From Sulfurimonas sp. (lineage in GTDB: Bacteria; Campylobacterota; Campylobacteria; Campylobacterales; Sulfurimonadaceae): a stretch of 8,519 nt of DNA. Position numbers and translations under genes: made by a program. The DNA is taken from the NCBI GenBank assembly GCA_002733945.2, contig NVXO02000006.1:34670-43188 (forward strand), read 5' to 3'. Positions 1-6,711 of this stretch are shown here, in pieces. The notes beneath the pieces are model-generated. The model saw nothing but the letters and a program-made list of their open reading frames with translations, was not told where the DNA came from and did no database searches. Each line of letters begins with the position of its first letter. The first letter of the stretch is position 1.

Positions 1-657
1 AAACTAGCAGATTTAAAGAAAAAAGAGTTACAACTCAAAGATACAAGAGAAGCACAAATTCGTGAAATTGATGAGCAAAAAGCAGCCCTTAAACGCAGCT
101 ATGATGTAGCCATCAGTGAAGCTAAAGCCGCGGCCAAAGCAAATGATTCAAGTTCTATTCACCGTGCAATGAATAAGGCTAACAAAAAACTTCCACCAAA
201 AGAAGAAAATACTCCACAAAGAAATGAAGTCTTTAAAGTCGGTGATGTTGTGAAGTACCACTCAAGTCGTGGAACAATCATCTCTATGAGGGGTGAAAAA
301 GAGGCTACTATAGAAATGGATGGAATGAAAGTTCGTGTTAAAACAAAACATCTTCGCCATACGAAAGCCCTTAAAATTAAACCACAAACAAATGTATCGC
401 TCAATGTAGAAAAAAGAGCTGGACTTAAATGTGACCTACATGGACTAAGAGCAGATGAAGCTTGTGATGTACTCGATAAGTTTTTAAATGATGCACTTAT
501 AAATGGATGGGATGAAGTTATAGTCTACCATGGTATAGGTACAGGAAAACTCTCCTTTGCAGTTAAAAACTTTCTTATAGCACATCCTAGAGTTCAAAAG
601 TTTAGTGATGCACCACAACACCTTGGTGGATTTGGGGCTAAGATAGTGAGTTTATAA
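1..657 (+). CDS. mutS2: MutS2 family protein, C-terminal part (5' end outside the window)
   Basis: The frame is open from base 1 and ends in TAA at 655-657, giving the last 218 residues; the ATP-binding MutS core lies upstream of the window. The first ~45 residues are charged and lack prolines (many K, E, Q, A), as expected for the coiled-coil arm. They are followed by a small beta-rich module (VFKVGDVVKYHSSRGTI, about bases 226-276) typical of MutS2, then a C-terminal Smr nuclease domain with the two diagnostic motifs DLHGLRADEA (from base 433) and HGIGTGKL (from base 529). In this family the Smr domain binds and nicks DNA. Campylobacterota generally lack the MutS1/MutL pathway, and Helicobacter MutS2 is known to limit recombination and act in oxidative damage repair. 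An internal ATG at 169 is not the start because homologous sequence continues upstream of it. The stop lies 2 bp from the stop of the convergent kinase gene. Confidence 0.93.
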   Translation, partial: KLADLKKKELQLKDTREAQIREIDEQKAALKRSYDVAISEAKAAAKANDSSSIHRAMNKANKKLPPKEENTPQRNEVFKVGDVVKYHSSRGTIISMRGEKEATIEMDGMKVRVKTKHLRHTKALKIKPQTNVSLNVEKRAGLKCDLHGLRADEACDVLDKFLNDALINGWDEVIVYHGIGTGKLSFAVKNFLIAHPRVQKFSDAPQHLGGFGAKIVSL

Positions 658-659
658 AA

Positions 660-1985
660 CTAACTAATCAAAAACTTATGCAGTATCGAAATAAGTAAAT
701 CACTATATATTGGTTTTGGCACAAACTCGTCCATTCCAGCATTTAAAAACCTTTCCCTATCGGTAGAGAGAGCATTTACAGTGAGTGCTACTATTGGGGT
801 GTGTTTGAGTCCTTTATCTCTTTCCAGCTCTAAGATAATTTTTATAGCTTCCATACCACTCATAACAGGCATATTCTCATCCATTAAAATAATATCATAG
901 TCATTTTTTTCAAACATCGAAACTGCTTCTTGACCATTCTCTACCACATCTATTTCTAACTCTAAATCATTAAGTATAGCATCAATGAGTAACTGGTTTG
1001 TTTTATTATCCTCAACAAGAAGCACTTTAGAGTAAATCTTCTTTTCTAAATCTACTGAGAGTGTATTTGTACTTGAAACAACACATTCATCAGTAATCTC
1101 ACTTGCAGGTAGTGTAAAACTAAAGATACTCCCTTCTCCTCTTTTACTTTCTACAGCTATCTCTCCTCCCATAATTTCTACAAGAGCTTTTGATATAGAC
1201 AAACCAAGTCCAGTTCCACCAAATCTTCTAGTTGTAGAGTTGTCTTCTTGAGTAAAAGATTGGAACACTTTTCCTAGATTATTCGCATCTATCCCAACTC
1301 CAGTATCTATGACATTGAATTTTAGTATTTGTTTCTTCTCATCAAAACTTAAATCTGCTGCTACTGAACCATATGAATCAGTAAACTTCATAGCATTACT
1401 TATAAAATTCACAGCTATCTGTTTTATCCGATTTACATCTCCAATAAAATATTTTGGAATGTTCTTTGAAAAAGTATTATGTAGACTTATCTTTTTTTCC
1501 TGAGCACTATGCTCAAACATTGTTATAACTTCTTTAAATGGCTCTTTAGTCATAAAAACAACCTGTTCTACTTCTACTCGACCGTTCTCTATTTTTGAGA
1601 AATCTAAAATATCATTTATAAGTGCTAATAGAGAGTTTCCAGAGCTCTCAATAATATTAAATTTCTTCTTTTTATCTTCACTTTTTTCATCCTCTTTAAG
1701 AAGTTTGGAAAATCCTAAAATTGCATTAAGTGGTGTACGTATTTCATGACTCATTGTTGCTAAAAACTCTGATTTTACCTTTGAAGTGTATTCTAGTTCT
1801 TCTATTTTTTTCTGAAGTTGTGCAGTTTTTTTTGCGATAATTTTTTCGAGATTTTTATTTGTCTCATCTAGTTCATTCGAAGTTACAGTAATAAGATGTG
1901 TCAGTGCCTTTTGTGTTAAAGTAACATCAGCAGATTTTTCTTTATCACTTTTGTCATCAAAATTATATTTTATGGGGCTGTACAT
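660..1985 (-). CDS. Hybrid histidine kinase with C-terminal receiver domain (441 aa); probably the detached output half of the FIST kinase
   Basis: A cytoplasmic kinase with no membrane segment. A coiled coil (about residues 20-70, LTQKALTHLI to QKKIEELEYTSK) leads into HisKA with phospho-acceptor His80 in SHEIRTPLNAILGFSKLL. The HATPase_c domain shows the N box (NFISNAMKFT, 193-202), G1 (DTGVG, 227-231), F box (FQSFTQEDNSTTRRFGG) and G2 (GGTGLGLSIS). The receiver (about 318-441) has the acidic pair in VEDN, phospho-acceptor Asp369 in ILMDENMPVMSG, Thr402 and Lys424 in VPKP. All catalytic residues are present, so the piece could still be an active kinase, but its sensor (FIST) is in another frame upstream and no ribosome binding site precedes ATG 1983-1985. 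Translational coupling to the FIST stop is conceivable. No output DNA-binding domain is present, so a separate response regulator or phosphorelay is expected. Confidence 0.85.
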   Translation of the reverse strand: MYSPIKYNFDDKSDKEKSADVTLTQKALTHLITVTSNELDETNKNLEKIIAKKTAQLQKKIEELEYTSKVKSEFLATMSHEIRTPLNAILGFSKLLKEDEKSEDKKKKFNIIESSGNSLLALINDILDFSKIENGRVEVEQVVFMTKEPFKEVITMFEHSAQEKKISLHNTFSKNIPKYFIGDVNRIKQIAVNFISNAMKFTDSYGSVAADLSFDEKKQILKFNVIDTGVGIDANNLGKVFQSFTQEDNSTTRRFGGTGLGLSISKALVEIMGGEIAVESKRGEGSIFSFTLPASEITDECVVSSTNTLSVDLEKKIYSKVLLVEDNKTNQLLIDAILNDLELEIDVVENGQEAVSMFEKNDYDIILMDENMPVMSGMEAIKIILELERDKGLKHTPIVALTVNALSTDRERFLNAGMDEFVPKPIYSDLLISILHKFLIS

Positions 1986-2677
1986 TCACTCATCGCGAGA
2001 ACTGTCATTGTTTGATTCAATAGCTCACAATTTTCCGCTTTAAAAAATTCGCCATAAGTGAAAAACCCTGTAGTTGGAGCAATGTTTGCAAATGGAGTGA
2101 GTTCTGTAGAGATGCTCTCTTGAAGGAATCTTCGTCTAGCCATACAGGAGTATATGAAGATAGACTCTACGCCCTCCTTAGAAAAAATATTCTTCGTTTT
2201 TACAGACTCACTTAAAATCAAACCACTTTGTCCATAACCAAAACGAACTCTATCACCAACATTTAAGTTTCCAGCAAAAATTAAAGAGCCATCACTCTCT
2301 TTTACTACAACTGCACGAGCGATTTTCATACCATTACGAGTGATAATAAGTGGAAACTCTATACCTGCTGCTGGAAGAGAGTCTGCTATCTCTTGCCCTA
2401 AATATCTAGCATATACATCAACAGCAGATATTCCATCTAATTCATACACTCTATTTTCAGTTAATTTTGTAACTTCAAGCTCTTTACCTATTTCTTGCCA
2501 ATTAAAACTATAAAATGTACTTACATGTAATGTATCAGAATTTATTGAAACACCTACTGCACCTTTAGTTAATAACCCCTCATTTGTAAAAACATATGTG
2601 TTCTCAAACTTAGCACCATCTCCAGCCATTCCACCAGATACAGGAATATCTCTCGTTAGCTCTTTAACACCATTCAA
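1970..2677 (-). pseudogene. FIST C-terminal region fragment (about 235 aa)
   Basis: This segment reads from just after the TGA at 2687-2689 to TAA at 1970-1972. It holds NGVKELTRDIPVSGGMAGDG, the conserved join between the two FIST halves (Gly-rich turn GGMAGDGAKF), then LLTKGAVGVSI and the C-terminal FIST domain with ELDGISAVDVYARYLG, FPLIITR and VKESDGSLIFAGNLNVGDRVRFGYG. Near the end come IFIYSCMARRRFL and the motif TTGFFTYGEFF, the usual terminal FIST signature, then LLNQTMTVLAMSE, where fused proteins of this type normally continue into the kinase linker. The first possible start is a TTG at 2677, without a good Shine-Dalgarno; it cuts the domain in the middle, so I regard this as an interrupted continuation and not a gene start. 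It overlaps the kinase segment by 16 bases. Confidence 0.7.
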
Positions 2678-2686
2678 AAAAAGTTC

Positions 2687-3079
2687 TCAATTTGTATGTA
2701 GTCCATCACTAAAGAGTATGAGGGATTTAGTGTCATCTTGAATGATTTTTTCAACTAACTCTTTTCCACAGCTGAAACTATCATCTCTATTCTCAACAAT
2801 AGCAACTTCTAATGTCGCCTTTTCAAAAAGTGTAATACTCACAATAATCTTATTTACTGTTACTATGTTTTCAAGTATTTCACCATCTGTTGTTGCACCA
2901 ATTATTTTAGCTTGTGGAAGCAGAGTTGAGATATTATTGATAGTATTTTGAAGAATATTTTTATCTAGTTCAGAGCTAAAAATCTGAATGAGGATTGTGG
3001 CTTTTTCTATCAAATTTTCTTTTTCAACAAGTGTTAAAAAGTCATCTTTTGAATGATAGTAACTGTTTATAGTTTTCAT
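2687..3079 (-). pseudogene. FIST N-terminal domain fragment (130 aa, ends at in-frame TGA)
   Basis: FIST domains are cytoplasmic ligand-sensing modules attached to signal-transduction outputs. This piece starts MKTINSYYHSKDDF and contains PQAKIIGATTDGEIL, the characteristic FIST N-terminal motif in which a family of small residues surrounds G-x-T-T/S-x-G-E. It then runs through strands such as KIIVSITLF to ILFSDGLHTN, where it stops at TGA. The following codons continue the domain in the same frame, so the piece is about one third of the FIST region and would probably not fold alone. Only a weak purine stretch (AAGTGA) precedes the ATG. A possible -10 (TATACT, minus strand, 3097-3102) lies in the 102-bp gap shared with the divergent flavoprotein gene. 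Confidence 0.72.
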
Positions 3080-3113
3080 TTATATTCACTTTTATAAGTA
3101 TATTAGAACGATA

Positions 3114-3149
3114 CTAACATAAATTGTACTTATATTCTATTAATGTTAG
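3114..3149. repeat. 7-bp inverted repeat in the divergent promoter gap
   Basis: CTAACAT (3114-3120) and ATGTTAG (3143-3149) are perfect inverse copies 22 bases apart, between the divergent FIST kinase and flavoprotein genes. They could be paired operator half-sites, but a chance match in AT-rich DNA is also plausible. Confidence 0.2.
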
Positions 3150-3166
3150 ATATTGTCAGTTCTTTT

Positions 3167-3175
3167 TGCTAAAAT
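3167..3175 (+). promoter_or_regulatory. Extended -10 promoter for the flavoprotein gene, placing +1 at the start codon
   Basis: TGC followed by TAAAAT (hexamer at 3170-3175) makes a TGn-extended -10 box. The ATG at 3182 is 7 bases after the hexamer, the usual distance to the transcription start. No AGGA-like site is present between 3150 and 3181, so the mRNA is probably leaderless. Confidence 0.5.
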
Positions 3176-3181
3176 ATTGCA

Positions 3182-4369
3182 ATGAAAAAAATAGTAATTA
3201 TCGGTGCCGGGGCATCAGGTCTTTTCGCTAGTATACTCTGTGGAAGAGCTGGCATAAAAGTAGACCTTTATGAGCAAAACTTTAAACCTGCAAAAAAGAT
3301 ACTTGTCTCTGGAAATGGAAGATGTAATATCTCAAATAGACATCTTTCATCTTCTGACTTCTTCTCCCAAAATCCTTCATTTGTAGACTTTGCACTTGAG
3401 AGTTTCGGTTTTGAGAAGTTCGAGAAGTTCTGTAATGAAATTGGTCTCTTTTTAAATGTCTTAGAAGATGGTCGTGCTTACCCTCTTTCAAATGAAGCAA
3501 AAAGTGTTGCTAAAATATTTGAAGATTATGCCAAAGGTCTTGGTGTAGTCTTTCATACTGAGACTCATGTTACGGATATAAAACAACTTATGAATGACTC
3601 TGATGCTCTCATCGTTGCAACAGGTTCAAGAGCTGGTGAGCACCTTGGTGGAAACAGTGATGGAGAAGAGTTCGCTCAAGAGTTTGGCCATACTTCTATC
3701 GCCCCTTATCCTAGTCTCGTTCAACTTCATCTCAACTCTCAAATTGCTAAAAAAATGAGTGGTGTAAAACTAAATGCCGAGGTCACGCTCATCTTAAATG
3801 GTGTCAAAGATATAAGTGTGAGTGGCGATGTTCTTTTTACGAACTATGGTGTTTCAGGTTTCGCTATCTTAGATATCTCTCAAGCTGTCTCTTCAGCTCT
3901 TCTTGGTTATCAAGCTGTAGATATCAGTGTAAACCTCTTACCTGCGTTTAACATGCAAAAACTCTCACAGCATATCTCTAAAGTAGCTCAAAACATGCCT
4001 ACACTTACTATCTTAGATATTTTAGTCGGGATTATTCCCCTTAAAATTGCAAATGGACTACTTGAAGAGTTAAATATCTCTAACACCATAAAAGATAAAG
4101 AGATTCACACAAAACTTGCTAAACGCATTGCAAACCTAATGCTCAACTGGAAGTTTGAAGTAGAAGATACTCATGGATTTCGTCATGCAGAAGTAAGCGG
4201 TGGTGGTATAGATACAAACGAGATAGATGAGAAAACTATGATGAGTAAAAAGCAAAGAAACCTCTACTTTGTTGGAGAAGTTTTAGATGTTGTCGGTCGT
4301 AGAGGTGGATACAACTTCGCTTTTGCATGGTCGAGTGCTTACCTCGCTGCAAAGAATATCACACATTAA
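3182..4369 (+). CDS. HI0933/YhiN (BaiN)-family NAD(P)/FAD-dependent oxidoreductase
   Basis: A 395-residue flavoprotein of normal family length. The N-terminus carries a Rossmann FAD-binding fold: VIIGAGASG (GxGxxG at 8-13) with Glu31 ending the second strand to hold the FAD ribose. The family signature SGNGRCNISN follows at 43-52. A second nucleotide-contact segment ALIVATGSRAG lies mid-protein, and the C-terminus has FRHAEVSGGGID, then GEVLDVVGRRGGYNFAFAW, which closes over the flavin. The protein is soluble and cytoplasmic. The physiological substrate of most HI0933/YhiN proteins is unknown; BaiN of gut clostridia was proposed to act in bile acid dehydroxylation, which should not be transferred here. 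The start at 3182 is supported by the fold beginning at residue 3, and it sits at the predicted transcription start. Bases 4255-4353 are repeated identically at 5040-5138. Confidence 0.93.
   Translation: MKKIVIIGAGASGLFASILCGRAGIKVDLYEQNFKPAKKILVSGNGRCNISNRHLSSSDFFSQNPSFVDFALESFGFEKFEKFCNEIGLFLNVLEDGRAYPLSNEAKSVAKIFEDYAKGLGVVFHTETHVTDIKQLMNDSDALIVATGSRAGEHLGGNSDGEEFAQEFGHTSIAPYPSLVQLHLNSQIAKKMSGVKLNAEVTLILNGVKDISVSGDVLFTNYGVSGFAILDISQAVSSALLGYQAVDISVNLLPAFNMQKLSQHISKVAQNMPTLTILDILVGIIPLKIANGLLEELNISNTIKDKEIHTKLAKRIANLMLNWKFEVEDTHGFRHAEVSGGGIDTNEIDEKTMMSKKQRNLYFVGEVLDVVGRRGGYNFAFAWSSAYLAAKNITH
4255..4353 (+). repeat. 99-bp perfect direct repeat, copy 1 (inside the flavoprotein gene)
   Basis: Identical to 5040-5138; codes for roughly residues 358-391 of the intact flavoprotein. 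The two copies are offset by 785 bases and enclose the cytochrome c gene. Confidence 0.95.
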
Positions 4370-4440
4370 AATATTATCTCGCCATGTTAGTCAAAATAAG
4401 ATTAACTAATAGTTTTTTTCAATATACTTAACAAGATATA

Positions 4441-4467
4441 TTACTTTTATATTTCATATAAAAGTAA
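4441..4467. promoter_or_regulatory. Perfect 11-bp inverted repeat upstream of the cytochrome c gene (operator or weak terminator)
   Basis: TTACTTTTATA and TATAAAAGTAA are exact inverse copies separated by 5 bases (TTTCA). The centre, 4454, lies about 38 bases before the transcription start predicted from the TATAAT at 4480-4485, close to where a CRP/FNR-type class II activator would bind. As RNA it could also form an AT-only hairpin followed by GTTTATTTT and act as a weak terminator for the flavoprotein gene. The stem has very little GC, so I favour a protein-binding site slightly. No known regulator motif was recognised. Confidence 0.45.
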
Positions 4468-4479
4468 GTTTATTTTCCT

Positions 4480-4485
4480 TATAAT
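4480..4485 (+). promoter_or_regulatory. TATAAT -10 box for the cytochrome c gene
   Basis: A consensus TATAAT at 4480-4485 with T-rich sequence upstream and no clear -35, as common in Campylobacterota. It predicts a start near 4492 and a leader of about 65 bases before the ATG at 4557. Confidence 0.4.
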
Positions 4486-4556
4486 ATTTTCAAGCACTTC
4501 TTTTTTACATACTCTAAACAAAAAAGGATTAGGCTACTCTTATTAAAGGATTAACT

Positions 4557-4922
4557 ATGAAAGTGTATATTGGCTTGATAGCAGGAGCTCTACTAATGGG
4601 ATTAAGTATGAGTGGATGTAGTAATGATGGTAGAACTGAATTTAAAAACTTGAGTAAAGCACCAGCAGCAGATCCATCGATTGATGCTAGAGCACTATTT
4701 GTTGATAAATGTATGAAGTGTCACGGTGAGAATGGTACAACTCATCCATTAGCAGTGCCATATGTGATTGCAGGACAGCCTAAAGAGTTGTTAATTGCAA
4801 AGATTGAAGGATATCAAGCATTGACCTTCGGTGGACCACTCAGAGGACAGATGGCTACATCAGTTCAACTACTGACACCAAAAGAAGTAAATGCACTAGC
4901 AGACTATATATCAAAACTCTAA
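4557..4922 (+). CDS. Single-haem class I cytochrome c, probable lipoprotein
   Basis: A 121-residue exported haem protein. The N-terminus is a lipoprotein signal: a hydrophobic stretch (VYIGLIAGALLMGLSM) ending in a lipobox-like SMSGC with Cys21 as the lipidated residue, so the protein is likely anchored to a membrane facing the periplasm. A short linker (SNDGRTEFKNLSKAPAADP) precedes the haem domain. Haem attaches through CMKCH (52-56, His56 proximal ligand). Met99 in GQMAT is the best distal ligand, and the C-terminal helix LTPKEVNALADYISKL is typical of class I c552/c553-like domains. It probably shuttles electrons to a terminal oxidase or reductase; the partner cannot be told from this context because no oxidase or reductase genes are adjacent. 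A good Shine-Dalgarno (AAAGGA, 4545-4550) sits 6 bases before the ATG. The gene is bracketed by two copies of the flavoprotein 3' end. Confidence 0.9.
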   Translation: MKVYIGLIAGALLMGLSMSGCSNDGRTEFKNLSKAPAADPSIDARALFVDKCMKCHGENGTTHPLAVPYVIAGQPKELLIAKIEGYQALTFGGPLRGQMATSVQLLTPKEVNALADYISKL

Positions 4923-4937
4923 AATTATAATGCTTTA

Positions 4938-4961
4938 AGAACTATCAAATTCAGAAGTTCT
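4938..4961. repeat. Small inverted repeat downstream of the cytochrome gene
   Basis: AGAACT (4938-4943) pairs with AGTTCT (4956-4961) across a 12-base loop. No T run follows, so it is not a canonical intrinsic terminator. It lies between the cytochrome stop and the flavoprotein remnant. Confidence 0.2.
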
Positions 4962-4975
4962 CAAGAAGATAAATA

Positions 4976-5154
4976 AAAGATACTCACGGCTTTAGACATG
5001 CCGAAGTATCTGGTGGTGGTATAGACACAAGCGAAATAGAAGAAACCTCTACTTTGTTGGAGAAGTTTTAGATGTTGTCGGTCGTAGAGGTGGATACAAC
5101 TTCGCTTTTGCATGGTCGAGTGCTTACCTCGCTGCAAAAGATATCACTTCATAA
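4976..5154 (+). pseudogene. Truncated, frameshifted remnant of a second HI0933/YhiN flavoprotein 3' end
   Basis: This is a headless copy of the last ~68 codons of the flavoprotein gene at 3182-4369. Bases 4976-5038 read KDTHGFRHAEVSGGGIDTSEI and match 4163-4225 at 51 of 63 bases, with 19 of 21 residues the same, so most differences are silent. At 5039-5040 a segment equal to 28 bases of the intact gene is missing, which shifts the frame. Bases 5040-5138 are then identical to 4255-4353 over 99 bases (RNLYFVGEVLDVV to AWSSAYLAA), and the last codons diverge again (KDITS versus KNITH) before TAA at 5152-5154. There is no start codon or N-terminal half, so it cannot make an enzyme. It ends 14 bases before the convergent chemoreceptor stop. 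Confidence 0.9.
5040..5138 (+). repeat. 99-bp perfect direct repeat, copy 2 (inside the flavoprotein remnant)
   Basis: Identical to 4255-4353. Both borders are sharp: to the left is a 28-base deletion and diverged sequence, to the right diverged terminal codons. This pattern fits a gene-conversion tract. Confidence 0.95.
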
Positions 5155-5168
5155 ACAACAGAGTAGTT

Positions 5169-6626
5169 TCACCTGTTATTTTCCTCAACCATTGCGTCAA
5201 GACACTCAAAAAGTTCCATACTTGCATTTTCCATTTGCTCAAAATTATCGACTATAGTATTTCTATTGCTTAACTGCATTGCAGAATTAGAATCAATGTA
5301 GGCGATATTTTTCAGAGCATTAGTATGGAGAAGTTCATGAGGTTTATTAGCAGCTTTGTAAGCGGTGGTATGCCCAAACTCTTTTTTTCCTGTGTCTATA
5401 TACCATTTACCTAATCTACATGTTGTATGATCATCAAATTCTGCTACTTTTTTCTCTGCTAGAATAGAAGAATAGATATTTGATTTAAATAGAATATGAT
5501 CAATTTTAATCAGAATTGTAAAAAGTTTATCTTTAATAAATTGTGAAGATGCAGCAGATTCAATGGCTGTATCTTTAAACTCAACAAGAGTATTTTCAAA
5601 TTTTTTCACACTATCGAGTGCCTTTTTAGCTATACCTGCAATATTATTAGAGCTTTCTTGAATTTCGCCTGTCTCTTGTTGAAGGGTATTAATAGTAATA
5701 CCAATTTCTGAGGTTGCCTTTTGTGTTCTCTCAGCAAGTTTTCTAACTTCATCAGCAACAACAGCAAATCCACGACCATGCTCACCTGCACGGGCTGCTT
5801 CAATAGCTGCGTTTAGTGCAAGAAGATTTGTTTGATCGGCAATATCTTTAATAAGCTCTAAAATATTGGAAATTTCATTTGTTCTTTCACTTAATGTCCC
5901 GATGCTACTGTGTGATAATGAAAGTAATTCAATGAGTGATTCATATTCATGTTTTATACTTTCAACAGAGCTAAGACTTGCAATAGACTTATCCTCAATA
6001 TCTTTAACTTTTTGAGATACTACAATAATATCATCTGTAGAAGTAACTATATCAGTTTGAACAAGTTTCAAACCATCTCCAATTCCTCCTCCTATAACAT
6101 ATAACTTCTCTGACATTTCTCCTCGTAAAGCCATATGATAAGCTATTTTAATAGTATCAACTGCATTATTAATAATGACAACACTATCTGTAAATGTATG
6201 ATTAAGATTATCTGTTGAAGCATGTTCAAAAATGTCCTTTGACGCATCTGTAATTGATTTAGATGTTCGGTCCATATAGTCATTTAATTGATGAACGAAA
6301 CTATTAAATTCTTCAGACATTATTACTGTTTCACCCTCTCCGTAAGCAGTTGCTTTAGCATTAAAGTTACCAGCACTTGCTTCTGAAATCGTTTTTGTTA
6401 GATCTTCAACACTTCGCTTTACATATGCAAGGTGATGTCTCAAGTAAAATGCCAAAGCAAGATGAAAAATAGTAATTACTAGTAGTGGATAGGAAAACCC
6501 TATAAAATAAAATTCAGCAAAAAAGCCAATTATAAACCAAACTATTTGCCAAAAGTTAGATTGTCCTACTTTGTGGAGTGATGATTTTTTTTCCATAAAA
6601 TTTTCTAATACCATACTTATATTCAT
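5169..6626 (-). CDS. Methyl-accepting chemotaxis protein with membrane hairpin and C-terminal CZB zinc-binding domain
   Basis: A 485-residue chemoreceptor. Two hydrophobic helices (about 26-44 and 46-63) are separated by only a short turn, so there is no periplasmic ligand-binding domain. A basic stop-transfer patch (RHHLAYVKR) and a HAMP-like linker follow. The signalling domain contains the highly conserved hairpin tip ([20 protein letters not shown], 261-280, then [21 protein letters not shown]) that contacts CheA and CheW. The C-terminus is a CZB domain with the expected zinc ligands: His377 in KIDHI, Cys403 in TTCRLGKWY, and His430 and His434 in KPHELLH. Family knowledge: CZB domains tune chemotaxis to zinc or oxidants such as hypochlorite, as in Helicobacter TlpD. 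The start is supported by AGGA (6634-6637) 7 bases upstream. No C-terminal CheR-tethering pentapeptide is seen. Sensing is inferred to be cytoplasmic or membrane-linked. Confidence 0.93.
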   Translation of the reverse strand: MNISMVLENFMEKKSSLHKVGQSNFWQIVWFIIGFFAEFYFIGFSYPLLVITIFHLALAFYLRHHLAYVKRSVEDLTKTISEASAGNFNAKATAYGEGETVIMSEEFNSFVHQLNDYMDRTSKSITDASKDIFEHASTDNLNHTFTDSVVIINNAVDTIKIAYHMALRGEMSEKLYVIGGGIGDGLKLVQTDIVTSTDDIIVVSQKVKDIEDKSIASLSSVESIKHEYESLIELLSLSHSSIGTLSERTNEISNILELIKDIADQTNLLALNAAIEAARAGEHGRGFAVVADEVRKLAERTQKATSEIGITINTLQQETGEIQESSNNIAGIAKKALDSVKKFENTLVEFKDTAIESAASSQFIKDKLFTILIKIDHILFKSNIYSSILAEKKVAEFDDHTTCRLGKWYIDTGKKEFGHTTAYKAANKPHELLHTNALKNIAYIDSNSAMQLSNRNTIVDNFEQMENASMELFECLDAMVEENNR

Positions 6627-6652
6627 ATATCTGTCCTTAATTTATTTTATAT

Positions 6653-6658
6653 TTTATA
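6653..6658 (-). promoter_or_regulatory. Possible -10 box (TATAAA) for the chemoreceptor gene
   Basis: On the minus strand AG-TATAAA-AT at 6658-6653 would place the start near 6646, giving a leader of about 20 bases that contains the AGGA Shine-Dalgarno. The region is very AT-rich, so alternative boxes exist, and no sigma-28 or sigma-54 motif was recognised. Confidence 0.33.
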
Positions 6659-6711
6659 CTAAGTTACCTTAATTTCTTAATAAAATTTTAATTCTTACTT
6701 CACTGTAGTGG

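Larger units (their letters stand above)
660..3079 (-). pseudogene. Broken FIST sensor-hybrid histidine kinase gene (two lesions)
   Basis: Three consecutive minus-strand reading segments together make one expected architecture: FIST N-terminal domain, FIST C-terminal domain, coiled coil, HisKA, HATPase and receiver, about 810 residues. Lesion 1 is a TGA at 2687-2689. The frame is unchanged across it, reading GLHTN-stop-ELFLNGVKEL, so a single base change would restore the protein. Lesion 2 is a change of frame between 1970 and 1985: the FIST part ends MSECTAP-TAA while the kinase continues in another frame, and adding one G to the GGGG run at 1974-1977 would fuse them as SECTAPIKYNFDDK. Neither downstream segment has a convincing ribosome binding site; the kinase ATG is directly preceded by TGA in its own frame. 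I infer a decayed gene. Sequencing error at either point, or genuinely split partners, remains possible. Confidence 0.68.

Noticed and set aside
159..404. Minus-strand open frame opposite mutS2
   Set aside because: Antisense shadow of a strongly conserved coding region; its translation matches nothing recognisable.
655..662. Intrinsic terminator between the convergent mutS2 and kinase genes
   Set aside because: Only 2 bases separate the stops and no GC-rich hairpin with a T run was seen nearby.
2687..2689. TGA in the FIST gene read as selenocysteine, or as glycine in an alternative genetic code
   Set aside because: No convincing SECIS-like hairpin is seen directly after the TGA, FIST domains are not known selenoproteins, and TGA ends the chemoreceptor gene at 5169-5171 at the expected place, so the code is standard.
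3282..3500. Minus-strand open frame inside the flavoprotein gene
   Set aside because: Shadow frame opposite the conserved FAD-binding domain.
4255..5138. Insertion sequence or integrative element around the cytochrome gene
   Set aside because: The direct repeats are coding sequence with no terminal inverted repeats, and there is no transposase or integrase in the window.
5072..5257. Open frame of 61 codons on the plus strand
   Set aside because: It runs in a wrong frame across the flavoprotein remnant and antisense to the chemoreceptor 3' end; no family resemblance and no ribosome binding site.
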